Positions 40,399 to 47,335 of a stretch of DNA of 64,000 nucleotides are shown one piece after another. Where the stretch lies: NCBI GenBank assembly GCA_902494245.1, contig CABUSR010000004.1, positions 1-64,000 on the forward strand, written 5' to 3'. The notes below the pieces were generated by a model that saw only the letters and a list, made by a program, of their open reading frames with translations, searched no databases and had not been told where the DNA came from. The stretch is from an uncultured Collinsella sp. GTDB lineage: Bacteria; Actinomycetota; Coriobacteriia; Coriobacteriales; Coriobacteriaceae. The stretch's first letter is position 1. The number at the start of each line of letters is the position of its first letter. Made by a program: the position numbers and the translations under genes.

Positions 40399-41751
40399 TT
40401 AGCTCTGAGCTCGCACGCGAGCGGCGCCGAGTTCGGTCAGATGGTATTTCTGGCCATGCTTGATGACCAAGCCGGCCTGCGCCAAGTCATTGAGCGTGCG
40501 TGACCAAGTGGGGGCCGAGTTTCCAAACGCCCTCGCAAGATCGGTTGCACCGCACGCTTGATTTTGCGCCAGATAGCCCAGCGCGGCGTTGCCGCGATCG
40601 CTTACGAACACGTCCGGTTGTGGCTGTGCATACTGATTTGCTGCATTAGGATACATCATTTGAGCTGCTGGTTGTTGAGAACTCTGCATCGGCGGCATTT
40701 GCTGTTGAAAACTTTGAGGCCACTGTTGGTAAGGCTGCGGAGGCATCTGCTGGGCCCAGGGGTTGTACTGCTGCTGCGGCATCTGCTGGTACGGCTGCTG
40801 ATATCCCTGCTGGTGCTGCTGCGGGAACTGCTGGCCATACCCCAGTGGCGGCATCTGCTGATATGGATATCCCTGTTGGTACGGCTGATAGCCCATTTGC
40901 TGGCCACCCGGTGCCCCCGTCGCCTGCTGCATTGCCGCTGCATCCTGATCCGCCAGCGGCATGGCCTCTGGCGTGTTTGGCGGCATCGACATCGATGCCG
41001 CCCGGGGTTCTTGTGTAGGTAGCATTCCGGGCTGCTGCATCTGTCCCACGGGGGGCTGCATCTGCTGCGTTGCCATGGGCTGCTGCGCAAAAGCTCCCGG
41101 CAGGGGATATGTGGGGTGCTCCGTCTCGGGCCGCACGGCAGCGCCGCGTCCGCCGGCACGCTCGATTTCCTGCACGCGTTTAGGGTTCAGGCTTACCGTA
41201 ACCACGGTGCCGTTGCCCATGTTGTCCTCGATGGATACGGCGCCGCCGGCGTTTTCCAAATACTCCTGCACCATGGGAAACCCCGCTCCGGTTCCACGGA
41301 TATAGCGCTTCATCTTGCTGTTTGCGCTGGTAACGCCAAAGTCGAAAGCACGTTCCTTGTCGTCGATGCCGGGTCCTTGGTCAGCAAAGCGGATGGTGTC
41401 TCCGCCGTCCAGAATCGAGATGATGGGCTCGGCAAAGTGTGCGTGGATAAAGTTTTCGACAATCTCGCGGATGACCATGAGCGAGATATGGCCACCTTGT
41501 TCTTTCATGCACTGGTAGACGGTGTTGGTCGTCTCTTCCAAATACGTGCGGACATCTTGCGGATCAATGACGATCACACGCGGTGTCGACAGCATGTCGT
41601 CATAGACGGCGATGCGCGCGGCGTACATGGCTTTTGGCGCCTGCGTGGTCGTCTGCTCGCCTTCCTCACGCTCTTCGCGCACGCCGGTGATGTGCTCGTT
41701 GTCGGGTGCCGGGTCTCCGGAATCGACCATGGTGTAAAAGTCGTCAGACAT
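40399..41751 (-). CDS. GHKL-type ATPase with Q/P-rich linker and winged-helix domain
   Basis: 450 aa. Residues ~40-195 have GHKL ATPase boxes: N box REIVENFIHAHF (about 95-106), G1 DQGPGI (124-129), G2 GTGAGFPMV (153-161) and the ending GNGTVVTVSL, as in SpoIIAB/histidine-kinase ATPases. No phosphoacceptor or sensor domain is present. Residues ~205-390 are a Gln/Pro/Met/Tyr-rich low-complexity region (YQQPYQQMPQQQYNPWAQQ). The last ~60 residues resemble a winged helix (GNAALGYLAQNQACGATDLARAFGNSAPTWSRTLNDLAQAGLV). The gene lies between dnaA and the origin boxes, 15 bp before dnaA on the same strand. Function unknown; a role in origin or dnaA control is only an inference. Confidence 0.75.
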   Translation of the reverse strand: MSDDFYTMVDSGDPAPDNEHITGVREEREEGEQTTTQAPKAMYAARIAVYDDMLSTPRVIVIDPQDVRTYLEETTNTVYQCMKEQGGHISLMVIREIVENFIHAHFAEPIISILDGGDTIRFADQGPGIDDKERAFDFGVTSANSKMKRYIRGTGAGFPMVQEYLENAGGAVSIEDNMGNGTVVTVSLNPKRVQEIERAGGRGAAVRPETEHPTYPLPGAFAQQPMATQQMQPPVGQMQQPGMLPTQEPRAASMSMPPNTPEAMPLADQDAAAMQQATGAPGGQQMGYQPYQQGYPYQQMPPLGYGQQFPQQHQQGYQQPYQQMPQQQYNPWAQQMPPQPYQQWPQSFQQQMPPMQSSQQPAAQMMYPNAANQYAQPQPDVFVSDRGNAALGYLAQNQACGATDLARAFGNSAPTWSRTLNDLAQAGLVIKHGQKYHLTELGAARVRAQS

Positions 41752-42036
41752 GCCGCTCGCAATCTTTCAAAAGGTTTCGAACAAATAGTAGCTCACTGTG
41801 CAATGTTTCTCATCTTTCGACAACTTTTCAAAACCTGTTGAAAACTTAGGAAAACGGACGAAAAGTTCTCAACATTGCCAACATGACCTGTTGAAAACTC
41901 GATGAAATATCGTGAAAAGTTGCCATACACCGCTAAATCGAGCTCGGCTTATGGGGGAACCGTGTGAACTGCGCAACCTTTTACCTTTGATTTCTTGACA
42001 TTTGAACATTGATTTCCCTACAATCTTCAAGCTCAC
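41752..42036. other. Probable oriC with DnaA-box-like repeats
   Basis: AT-richer region where coding strand switches from minus to plus. DnaA-box-like sites: TTTCGACAA (41815-41823), TGTTGAAAA (41836-41844 and 41889-41897, i.e. TTTTCAACA on the other strand) and TTCTCAACA (41866-41874). They agree with the TTTTCAACA in the dnaA-dnaN gap rather than with the textbook TTATCCACA. Confidence 0.7.
41995..42024 (+). promoter_or_regulatory. rpmH promoter
   Basis: TTGACA (41995-42000), 18-base spacer, TACAAT (42019-42024). It lies 72 bp upstream of the rpmH start and drives the rpmH-rnpA-yidD-yidC-khpB run. Confidence 0.75.
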
Positions 42037-42096
42037 GTGTCTATATCTGCGTCCGCGCCCCCGCGGACACTCGAAATGCAGCAGGAGGAACTTAAG

Positions 42097-42231
42097 ATGA
42101 AGCGTACGTATCAGCCTAATAAGCGTAAGCGTGCCAAGACCCATGGCTTCCGTGCCCGTATGGCCACTAAGGGTGGTCGTGCCGTGCTCGCCCGTCGTCG
42201 CGCCAAGGGCCGCAAGCGTCTCACTGTCTAG
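42097..42231 (+). CDS. rpmH: 50S ribosomal protein L34
   Basis: 44 aa, normal. [22 protein letters not shown] is the invariant L34 start; the rest is basic. The ATG at 42097 follows AGGAGGAACTTAAG. The longer open frame starting upstream lacks support. First gene of the conserved right side of oriC. Confidence 0.98.
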   Translation: MKRTYQPNKRKRAKTHGFRARMATKGGRAVLARRRAKGRKRLTV

Positions 42232-42251
42232 CAGCGATACACACATCTCGC

Positions 42252-42590
42252 ATGAAGACTATTAAGTCTCGGCAAGATTTCGAGCATGTGTTCAGTCAGG
42301 GGCGTCGTTTCAATCACCCTCTGATTCGAATGACCATATGTGAATCGGTTGGCGAAGGCGACTCCGGAAGGGTCGCCTTCGTTGGTGCTAAACGGCTCGG
42401 TTGTGCTGTCGTGCGCAACCGTTCTAAGCGTGTGATGCGCGAGGCCGCCCGCAGCTGTGGATTTCCCGTTGCGGGTTATGACATCATCTTGTTCGCAACT
42501 CCCAAGACGAGGGTTTCCTCGCCGCAGGAGATGGACAAGGCGTTGCGTTCGCTTATGAAACGCGCCGGCGTTGCCGGGGAGGAGCGATGA
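42252..42590 (+). CDS. rnpA: Ribonuclease P protein component
   Basis: 112 aa. The basic protein that assists RNase P RNA in tRNA 5' maturation. The signature VRNRSKRVMREAAR is complete. It follows rpmH by 20 bp and overlaps yidD by 4 bp (ATGA). Confidence 0.96.
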   Translation: MKTIKSRQDFEHVFSQGRRFNHPLIRMTICESVGEGDSGRVAFVGAKRLGCAVVRNRSKRVMREAARSCGFPVAGYDIILFATPKTRVSSPQEMDKALRSLMKRAGVAGEER

Positions 42591-42811
42591 GCAATCACGT
42601 TTTGCGACGTGTTGCCATCGCTCCTATTCGCATATATCAACAGGTTATTTCGCCCTTATTGCCTGACGCCTGCATTTATTACCCAACGTGCTCGCAATAC
42701 GCCATCCAGGCGATTGAGAAGTACGGTGTTTTGAGAGGCTGCTGGCTTGCCGTGAGGCGCATCGCTCGCTGCAATCCCCTGCACGTCGGCGGTTATGACC
42801 CTGTGCCCTAG
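42587..42811 (+). CDS. yidD: Membrane protein insertion efficiency factor YidD
   Basis: 74 aa. The family pattern is clear: IYQQVISPLLPDACIYYPTCSQYAIQAIEKYG and CNPLHVGGYDPVP. A peripheral membrane protein thought to aid YidC. It starts with ATGA overlapping the rnpA stop, so it is translationally coupled. Confidence 0.95.
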   Translation: MSNHVLRRVAIAPIRIYQQVISPLLPDACIYYPTCSQYAIQAIEKYGVLRGCWLAVRRIARCNPLHVGGYDPVP

Positions 42812-42840
42812 CGGGCACTCGCTATCGGAGGAAAACTTAC

Positions 42841-43611
42841 ATGTGGGATTGGATCGTTAACATCCTTTTCGAGCTGCTCAAGCTCATCCAGACCTTTGCG
42901 GTCGACTGGGGCCTGTCCATCATCATCCTGGTGGTCATCATCCGTCTGCTGCTGACGCCGCTCATGCTCAAGTCGACCAAGTCGACGGCTCGCATGCAGG
43001 TGCTGCAGCCCAAGATGCTCGAGATCCAGGAGCGCTATGCCGACGATCCTCAGCGTCAGGCCGAGGAGATGCAGAAGTTCTACAGCGAGAACAAGTTCAA
43101 TCCGCTGTCCGGCTGCCTGCCGCTTCTGATTCAGATGCCTATCCTGTTTGCCCTGTTTACGCTGCTGCGTAACCTGCCGCAGTACTTTAACGAGGGCACG
43201 TTCTCGTTCTTCAACATCCTGCCCGATCTGACCACCACGCCGAGCGCTTCCTTTGCCGATGGCTTTGTGGTCGCGCTGCCTGCGCTGGTCTGCCTGATCC
43301 TGTTCGCCGTCCTGACCCTGATTCCGCAGCTCTACATGTCGCGCAACCAGACCGGCCAGCAGGCCCAGAGCATGCGTATGATGGCCGTTGTCATGACCGT
43401 CATGATGCTTTGGATGGGCTGGAGCCTTCCCGTTGGTGTTCTGCTGTACTACGACGTCTCGTCTGCTTGGCAGGTTATCCAGCAGATTTTTGTGACGCAG
43501 AAGGTCATCGACAAGGCGAAGGCCGATGAGGAGGAGCGTCTTAAGAACGCTCCACTGCAGGTTGAGGTCACTCGTCGCGAGAAGAAGCCGCGCCCGCACA
43601 AGAAGAAGTAG
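42841..43611 (+). CDS. yidC: Membrane protein insertase YidC
   Basis: 256 aa, the short Gram-positive form. It inserts and folds membrane proteins. Five or so hydrophobic segments are visible. The conserved core QTFAVDWGLSIIILVVIIRLLLTPLMLKSTKS includes the positively charged groove Arg. MPILFALFTLLRN and the helical cytoplasmic hairpin (MQVLQPKMLEIQERYADDPQRQAEEMQKFY) fit the family. There is no lipoprotein cysteine. The tail is basic (REKKPRPHKKK). The ATG follows GGAGGAAAACTTAC. Confidence 0.96.
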   Translation: MWDWIVNILFELLKLIQTFAVDWGLSIIILVVIIRLLLTPLMLKSTKSTARMQVLQPKMLEIQERYADDPQRQAEEMQKFYSENKFNPLSGCLPLLIQMPILFALFTLLRNLPQYFNEGTFSFFNILPDLTTTPSASFADGFVVALPALVCLILFAVLTLIPQLYMSRNQTGQQAQSMRMMAVVMTVMMLWMGWSLPVGVLLYYDVSSAWQVIQQIFVTQKVIDKAKADEEERLKNAPLQVEVTRREKKPRPHKKK

Positions 43612-43628
43612 TGGGATATCAATCTTAT

Positions 43629-43641
43629 TTAGGTACCTAAC
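43629..43641. repeat. TTAGGTACCTAA(C) palindrome, copy 1
   Basis: A 12-base perfect palindrome in the yidC-khpB gap. The same 13-base string recurs at 47133-47145 after the small gene downstream of parB. Confidence 0.4.
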
Positions 43642-43655
43642 TTTTGGAGTACGTT

Positions 43656-44225
43656 ATGTCTGAAGAGATCATCGAGGATATGCTTGAGGAGGTTGCCCCG
43701 CAGGTCGCGGGCGATTATCCCGAGATTGCACAGCGCTACAAGGCTGGTGAAGAGCTGACCGATGAGGAGCTCGACACCATTGCCGATGTTGCGATTTCCA
43801 TTCTGCGTTCCATCCTTTCGCACTTCGATGCCGCCAACTCTCCTATCGATGAGTATGAGGGCGACGAGGGTGAGCTGATTTTGGATGTTACTGCTCCCGA
43901 CCTTGCTGTTCTCATTGGCCGTCATGGTCGCACCCTTGATGCCCTTCAGGTTATGTTCTCTTTGCTGGTGAGCCGCAAACTTGGCTTTAGGTATCCGGTT
44001 GTAGTGGACGTCGAGGGATACAAGAGCCGCCGTCAGGACAAGGTTGCCTCCATGGCTCAGTCTGCTGCCGAGCGTGCCATTCGCACTCATAAGAGTGTTT
44101 CGCTTCCGCCCATGAATGCCTACGAGCGTCGACTGGTTCACATTGCACTTCGTGGCAATGATGCCGTCGATACTCATTCTGAGGGTTCTGACCCTGATCG
44201 CCATGTGGTGATTGTTGCTCGATAA
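43656..44225 (+). CDS. khpB: Jag/KhpB RNA-binding protein (KH and R3H domains)
   Basis: 189 aa. The KH-like domain shows LTVTA-type strands with LAVLIGRHGRTLDALQVMFSLLVSR (about 85-110). The R3H domain is at the C-terminus (MNAYERRLVHIALRGNDAVDTHSEGSDPDRHVVI). RNA-binding partner of KhpA, implicated in cell elongation and division in other Firmicutes and Actinobacteria. I chose the ATG at 43656 with TTTGGAGTACGTT upstream. A strong terminator follows. Confidence 0.93.
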   Translation: MSEEIIEDMLEEVAPQVAGDYPEIAQRYKAGEELTDEELDTIADVAISILRSILSHFDAANSPIDEYEGDEGELILDVTAPDLAVLIGRHGRTLDALQVMFSLLVSRKLGFRYPVVVDVEGYKSRRQDKVASMAQSAAERAIRTHKSVSLPPMNAYERRLVHIALRGNDAVDTHSEGSDPDRHVVIVAR

Positions 44226-44243
44226 TCTACTCGAGCTTATGCT

Positions 44244-44275
44244 AAGGGGACGTGGTTTCCACGTCCCCTTTTTTT
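44244..44275 (+). terminator. Rho-independent terminator after khpB
   Basis: AAGGGGACGTGG and CCACGTCCCCTT pair perfectly over three bases, followed by TTTTT. It closes the rpmH-to-khpB operon. Confidence 0.95.
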
Positions 44276-44321
44276 GTCAAAAGTTCTCGATACACTGATT
44301 TTTGTCAGAAAGGAGCTTTCG

Positions 44322-45059
44322 TTGTTAGTACTTGCTGATCAGCAGGCTGACGAGATGTTGAGTCGTCTAGCTTTCTATTGCAAAGAGTATTCCTTGAGCG
44401 TAACTGATGCTGAGCTGAGGAAATGTATTCAGCATTTGGATTTGGTTCTAGAAACAAATAAGACAACCAATCTCACCCGTATTCTCAACGTAGATGATGC
44501 TGCAGTACTTCATATCCTCGACTCACTTGTTTTACTCCCCTATATCAATAAGGCTCCTGAGGGAGCTTTGCTCGATATGGGTACAGGTGCGGGCTTCCCT
44601 GGTATTCCGTTAACCATAGCCACGCATCGTAAAGCTACTTATATTGACTCTGTTGGCAAGAAGGTTGATGCTGTCAATTCCTTTGTCCATGCTCTTGGAT
44701 TGAAACATGCTCATGCGGTTCATGATCGTCTTGAAGAATATGCTCGAAGCCATAAGAAGCAGTTCTCTGTCGTAACCGCCCGCGCACTGGCCCCTCTACC
44801 GATTCTTGTTGAGTATGCGGCTCCGTTCCTCAAGGATGGAGGGCTATTTGTTATTACTAAGGGCAATCCTTCGGATGAGGAGCTTGCTTCCGGCATGTCA
44901 GCAGCTAAGATTTGCGGCTTCACTTTGCTTCTGAATGACGCAATCGATTTGCCTGAGGGCTTGGGCCACAGGGAGTTCATTATTCTTAAGAAGAGTCATC
45001 CAGCATCTGTCTCATTGCCTCGTGCAAATGGCATGGCAAAGAAGAATCCACTTGCCTAG
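44322..45059 (+). CDS. rsmG: 16S rRNA (guanine-N7) methyltransferase RsmG
   Basis: 245 aa. It methylates G527 of 16S rRNA using S-adenosylmethionine. The Rossmann motif GALLDMGTGAGFPGIPLTI, the NKTTNLTRI segment and VVTARALAPLPILVEYAAPFLKDGG are diagnostic. I chose the TTG at 44322 because AAAGGAG precedes it; the longer frame begins within the terminator T-run. Codon use is visibly more AT-rich than in the yidC side. It starts the rsmG-parAB segment. Confidence 0.94.
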   Translation: MLVLADQQADEMLSRLAFYCKEYSLSVTDAELRKCIQHLDLVLETNKTTNLTRILNVDDAAVLHILDSLVLLPYINKAPEGALLDMGTGAGFPGIPLTIATHRKATYIDSVGKKVDAVNSFVHALGLKHAHAVHDRLEEYARSHKKQFSVVTARALAPLPILVEYAAPFLKDGGLFVITKGNPSDEELASGMSAAKICGFTLLLNDAIDLPEGLGHREFIILKKSHPASVSLPRANGMAKKNPLA

Positions 45060-45060
45060 A

Positions 45061-45076
45061 TGTTTCACGTGAAACA
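45061..45076. promoter_or_regulatory. parS site 1
   Basis: TGTTTCACGTGAAACA, the exact 16-base chromosomal parS. It immediately follows the rsmG stop. ParB binds such sites and spreads along DNA. Confidence 0.95.
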
Positions 45077-45099
45077 TAATGGATACTAACAACTTGCAG

Positions 45100-45115
45100 T
45101 GTTTCACGTGAAACA
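45100..45115. promoter_or_regulatory. parS site 2
   Basis: Perfect TGTTTCACGTGAAACA, spaced 39 bp from site 1 (start to start). Confidence 0.95.
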
Positions 45116-45138
45116 TGGCGGTTGATATCGAATCGGAA

Positions 45139-45154
45139 TGTTTCACGTGAAACA
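45139..45154. promoter_or_regulatory. parS site 3
   Basis: Perfect TGTTTCACGTGAAACA, again 39 bp from site 2. All three lie in the 134-bp gap before parA, so they may also influence parAB transcription. Confidence 0.95.
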
Positions 45155-45193
45155 TCCTCCGTTTGACAGCTTTAATACACACCAGGAGGGACC

Positions 45194-45994
45194 GTGGGAT
45201 TTCGCGACGTTAAGCGTTCTAAGAGCGCAAAAAACACGCGTATCATTGCAATCATCAATCAAAAAGGCGGTGTCGGTAAGTCGACGACGGCTGTAAACCT
45301 TGCAGCTGCACTGGGTGAGCAGGGTCGTAAGACACTGATTGTCGATTTTGATCCGCAGGGAAACAGCACCAGTGGATTCGGAATTGAAAAAGAAGACCTT
45401 GATCACTGCATCTATGATGCATTGTTGAATGATGTGCCGGCAGAATCGCTTGTTCTTGATACCAATTGCAAAAAGGTATTCGTAATTCCGGCTACAATTC
45501 AGCTTGCAGGCGCGGAAATTGAGCTCGTAAGCGCAATCGCTCGTGAAACACGCCTCAAAGATTTGCTTGAACCGATTCAGGACGAGTTCGATTTTATTTT
45601 CATTGACTGTCCCCCTTCGCTCGGCCTGCTTACTATCAACGCCTTGACCGCAGCAGACAGCGTTTTGATTCCGATTCAGTGCGAATATTACGCACTCGAG
45701 GGCGTTACAAAGCTGCTTGAGTCAATGAAGATGGTCAAATCACGTCTAAACAAGGGCTTAGACACCTATGGAGTACTTATGACCATGTATGACTCGCGTA
45801 CTTCACTATCGAATCAGGTTGTTGAGGAGGTTCAATCGTACTTTGGTGATAAGGCGTTTAAGACGCTAATCCCACGTACGGTTAAAATCTCCGAAGCTCC
45901 GTCTTTTGGAGAACCGGTAATTACCTATGCACCTCAGAATAAGGGTGCAAAAGCGTATATGAACCTTGCAAAAGAGGTGATCAAGCGTGCCTAG
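45194..45994 (+). CDS. parA: Chromosome partitioning ATPase ParA (Soj)
   Basis: 266 aa. The deviant Walker A IINQKGGVGKSTTAVNLAAAL (Lys in KGGVGKS), DFDPQGNSTSGFGI and DFIFIDCPPSLGLLTINAL are all present. ParA patterns the nucleoid and moves ParB-bound origins. The GTG start has CAGGAGGGACC upstream. The stop overlaps the parB start by 8 bp. Confidence 0.97.
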   Translation: MGFRDVKRSKSAKNTRIIAIINQKGGVGKSTTAVNLAAALGEQGRKTLIVDFDPQGNSTSGFGIEKEDLDHCIYDALLNDVPAESLVLDTNCKKVFVIPATIQLAGAEIELVSAIARETRLKDLLEPIQDEFDFIFIDCPPSLGLLTINALTAADSVLIPIQCEYYALEGVTKLLESMKMVKSRLNKGLDTYGVLMTMYDSRTSLSNQVVEEVQSYFGDKAFKTLIPRTVKISEAPSFGEPVITYAPQNKGAKAYMNLAKEVIKRA

Positions 45995-46892
45995 TGTAAA
46001 GAAACGTGGCGGATTAGGACGTGGACTCAACGCTTTGGTCTCAGAGGCCGAGTATGAGACTGGTGGTTCGGCTGCATCCGCTTCAAATGCCGCATCTGAA
46101 ACAAAACTACCAATTGAGGATATTGTTCCCAACCCTAACCAGCCGCGAATTCACTTTAATGAAACTGAACTTCGCGAGTTGAGCGAGTCGATCCAAGAAC
46201 ATGGCGTTTTGCAGCCGCTTTTGGTTCGCAAGCATGGAAACGGCTATGAGATCATCGCTGGTGAGCGTCGTTACCAGGCATCAAAGCTTGCTGGTCTTGA
46301 GGAGCTGCCTGTCATCATTAAAGATGTTAATGATGAAGAGATGCTTGCTCTTGCTCTTATCGAAAACCTTCAACGTTCTGATCTGAATCCCGTCGAAGAG
46401 GCTAAGGGCTATCGCCAGCTTATCGATGCCAGCGGTATGACCCAGGAGGCATTGTCGAAGGCAGTAAGCAAGTCACGCTCTGCAATTACAAACTCGCTGC
46501 GTCTTCTCGATCTCCCCGAAATAGTTCAGCAGATGATTTTTGAGGGCAAACTTACTGCTGGTCATGCACGTGCGATTCTTGCTGTTCCCTATGAAGACGC
46601 GCGTATTCGACTTGCAGAGAAAGTTGTTGCAGAGGGCCTTTCCGTAAGAGCGACAGAAAATCTTGCTCCGTTGTTTTCTGCCGGAGAGACACCTAAGACG
46701 CCGAGGCCTGCGACGCCTCAGTCTTTTAAAAAGGCCGCCCGTGTGCTTCGCCAGGTTTTTAATACCAACGTGCGTGTGAAGAGCTCGCGTGGAAAGAATA
46801 AGATCGAGATTGAGTTTAAAGACGAGGAAGAGCTCTCTCGTATTCTTGGCGAAATGATTCAGTTTGATCAAGGAGGCCAAGATGAGGAATAA
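45987..46892 (+). CDS. parB: ParB/Spo0J parS-binding CTPase
   Basis: 301 aa. The N-domain contains DIVPNPNQPRIHFNETELRELSESI, the CTP-binding GERRYQASKLAG and ALIENLQRSDLNPVEEA. The HTH follows (MTQEALSKAVSKSRSAITNSLRLLDLPE) and the C-terminal dimer domain lies at the end. It loads at parS and forms a sliding clamp. The GTG start overlaps parA. The end overlaps the small membrane-protein gene by 11 bp. Confidence 0.97.
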   Translation: MPSVKKRGGLGRGLNALVSEAEYETGGSAASASNAASETKLPIEDIVPNPNQPRIHFNETELRELSESIQEHGVLQPLLVRKHGNGYEIIAGERRYQASKLAGLEELPVIIKDVNDEEMLALALIENLQRSDLNPVEEAKGYRQLIDASGMTQEALSKAVSKSRSAITNSLRLLDLPEIVQQMIFEGKLTAGHARAILAVPYEDARIRLAEKVVAEGLSVRATENLAPLFSAGETPKTPRPATPQSFKKAARVLRQVFNTNVRVKSSRGKNKIEIEFKDEEELSRILGEMIQFDQGGQDEE

Positions 46893-47136
46893 GATTTTAA
46901 CAGCGATTGCATTGGCGACGACTGTCGCGGCTGGTGCCTTTGCTGGCTATAAGATCGCGACAGACGATGAACTGCGAGGTCGTTTGCTTCGTGGCGCGCA
47001 AGATATCGTGGATACTTCCAAAAAGAAAATGGATGTTATGACAGAAGATGTTGCCATGCGTACTGCTCAGGTAACGAAGAATCCCAAGATTAATCAAGGT
47101 TGGGTCAGCAACCAATGGGAAAATGTAGGCTATTAG
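46882..47136 (+). CDS. Small membrane protein coupled to parB
   Basis: 84 aa, not recognised. An N-terminal hydrophobic segment (ILTAIALATTVAAGAFAGYKIA) is followed by a charged helix with basic patch (LRGRLLRGAQDIVDTSKKKMDVM). The layout resembles YtxH-type small membrane proteins. The ATG follows AAGGAGGCCAAG, which lies inside the parB gene. Overlap with parB and the downstream terminator suggest a parA-parB-orf operon. Confidence 0.75.
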   Translation: MRNKILTAIALATTVAAGAFAGYKIATDDELRGRLLRGAQDIVDTSKKKMDVMTEDVAMRTAQVTKNPKINQGWVSNQWENVGY

Positions 47137-47145
47137 GTACCTAAC
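47133..47145. repeat. TTAGGTACCTAA(C) palindrome, copy 2
   Basis: Same 13-base string as at 43629-43641. It overlaps the TAG stop of the small gene. The two copies bracket the rsmG-parAB segment. Confidence 0.4.
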
Positions 47146-47162
47146 AATTACTCAGCATATTC

Positions 47163-47202
47163 TAAGGGGTTCTTGTCTGATTCATGAGACAAGGACCCCT
47201 TA
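47163..47202 (+). terminator. Terminator after the parAB operon
   Basis: TAAGGGGTTCTTGTCT pairs with AGACAAGGACCCCTTA (one mismatch) over eight bases, followed by TTTTGG. Confidence 0.85.
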
Positions 47203-47262
47203 TTTTGGACGTAAAAAATGGGGTAGGTAGCAGCTAATTCAAAATTAAGGCCAATAAATGAA

Positions 47263-47297
47263 ACGGCCCCGGTTGCATATTCTGCAACCGGGGTCGT
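47263..47297 (-). terminator. Terminator after rlmN
   Basis: A 15-base stem (ACGGCCCCGGTTGCA with its complement, one mismatch) over a 5-base loop. On the minus strand it is followed by TTTCATTTATT. Confidence 0.78.
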
Positions 47298-47301
47298 TCG
47301 A

Positions 47302-47317
47302 TGTTTCACATGAAACG
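47302..47317. promoter_or_regulatory. parS-like site after rlmN
   Basis: TGTTTCACATGAAACG matches parS at 14 of 16 positions. It lies between the rlmN stop and its terminator, 2.1 kb from the perfect sites. Confidence 0.5.
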
Positions 47318-47335
47318 TTTTGGGGTGCGACTCCC

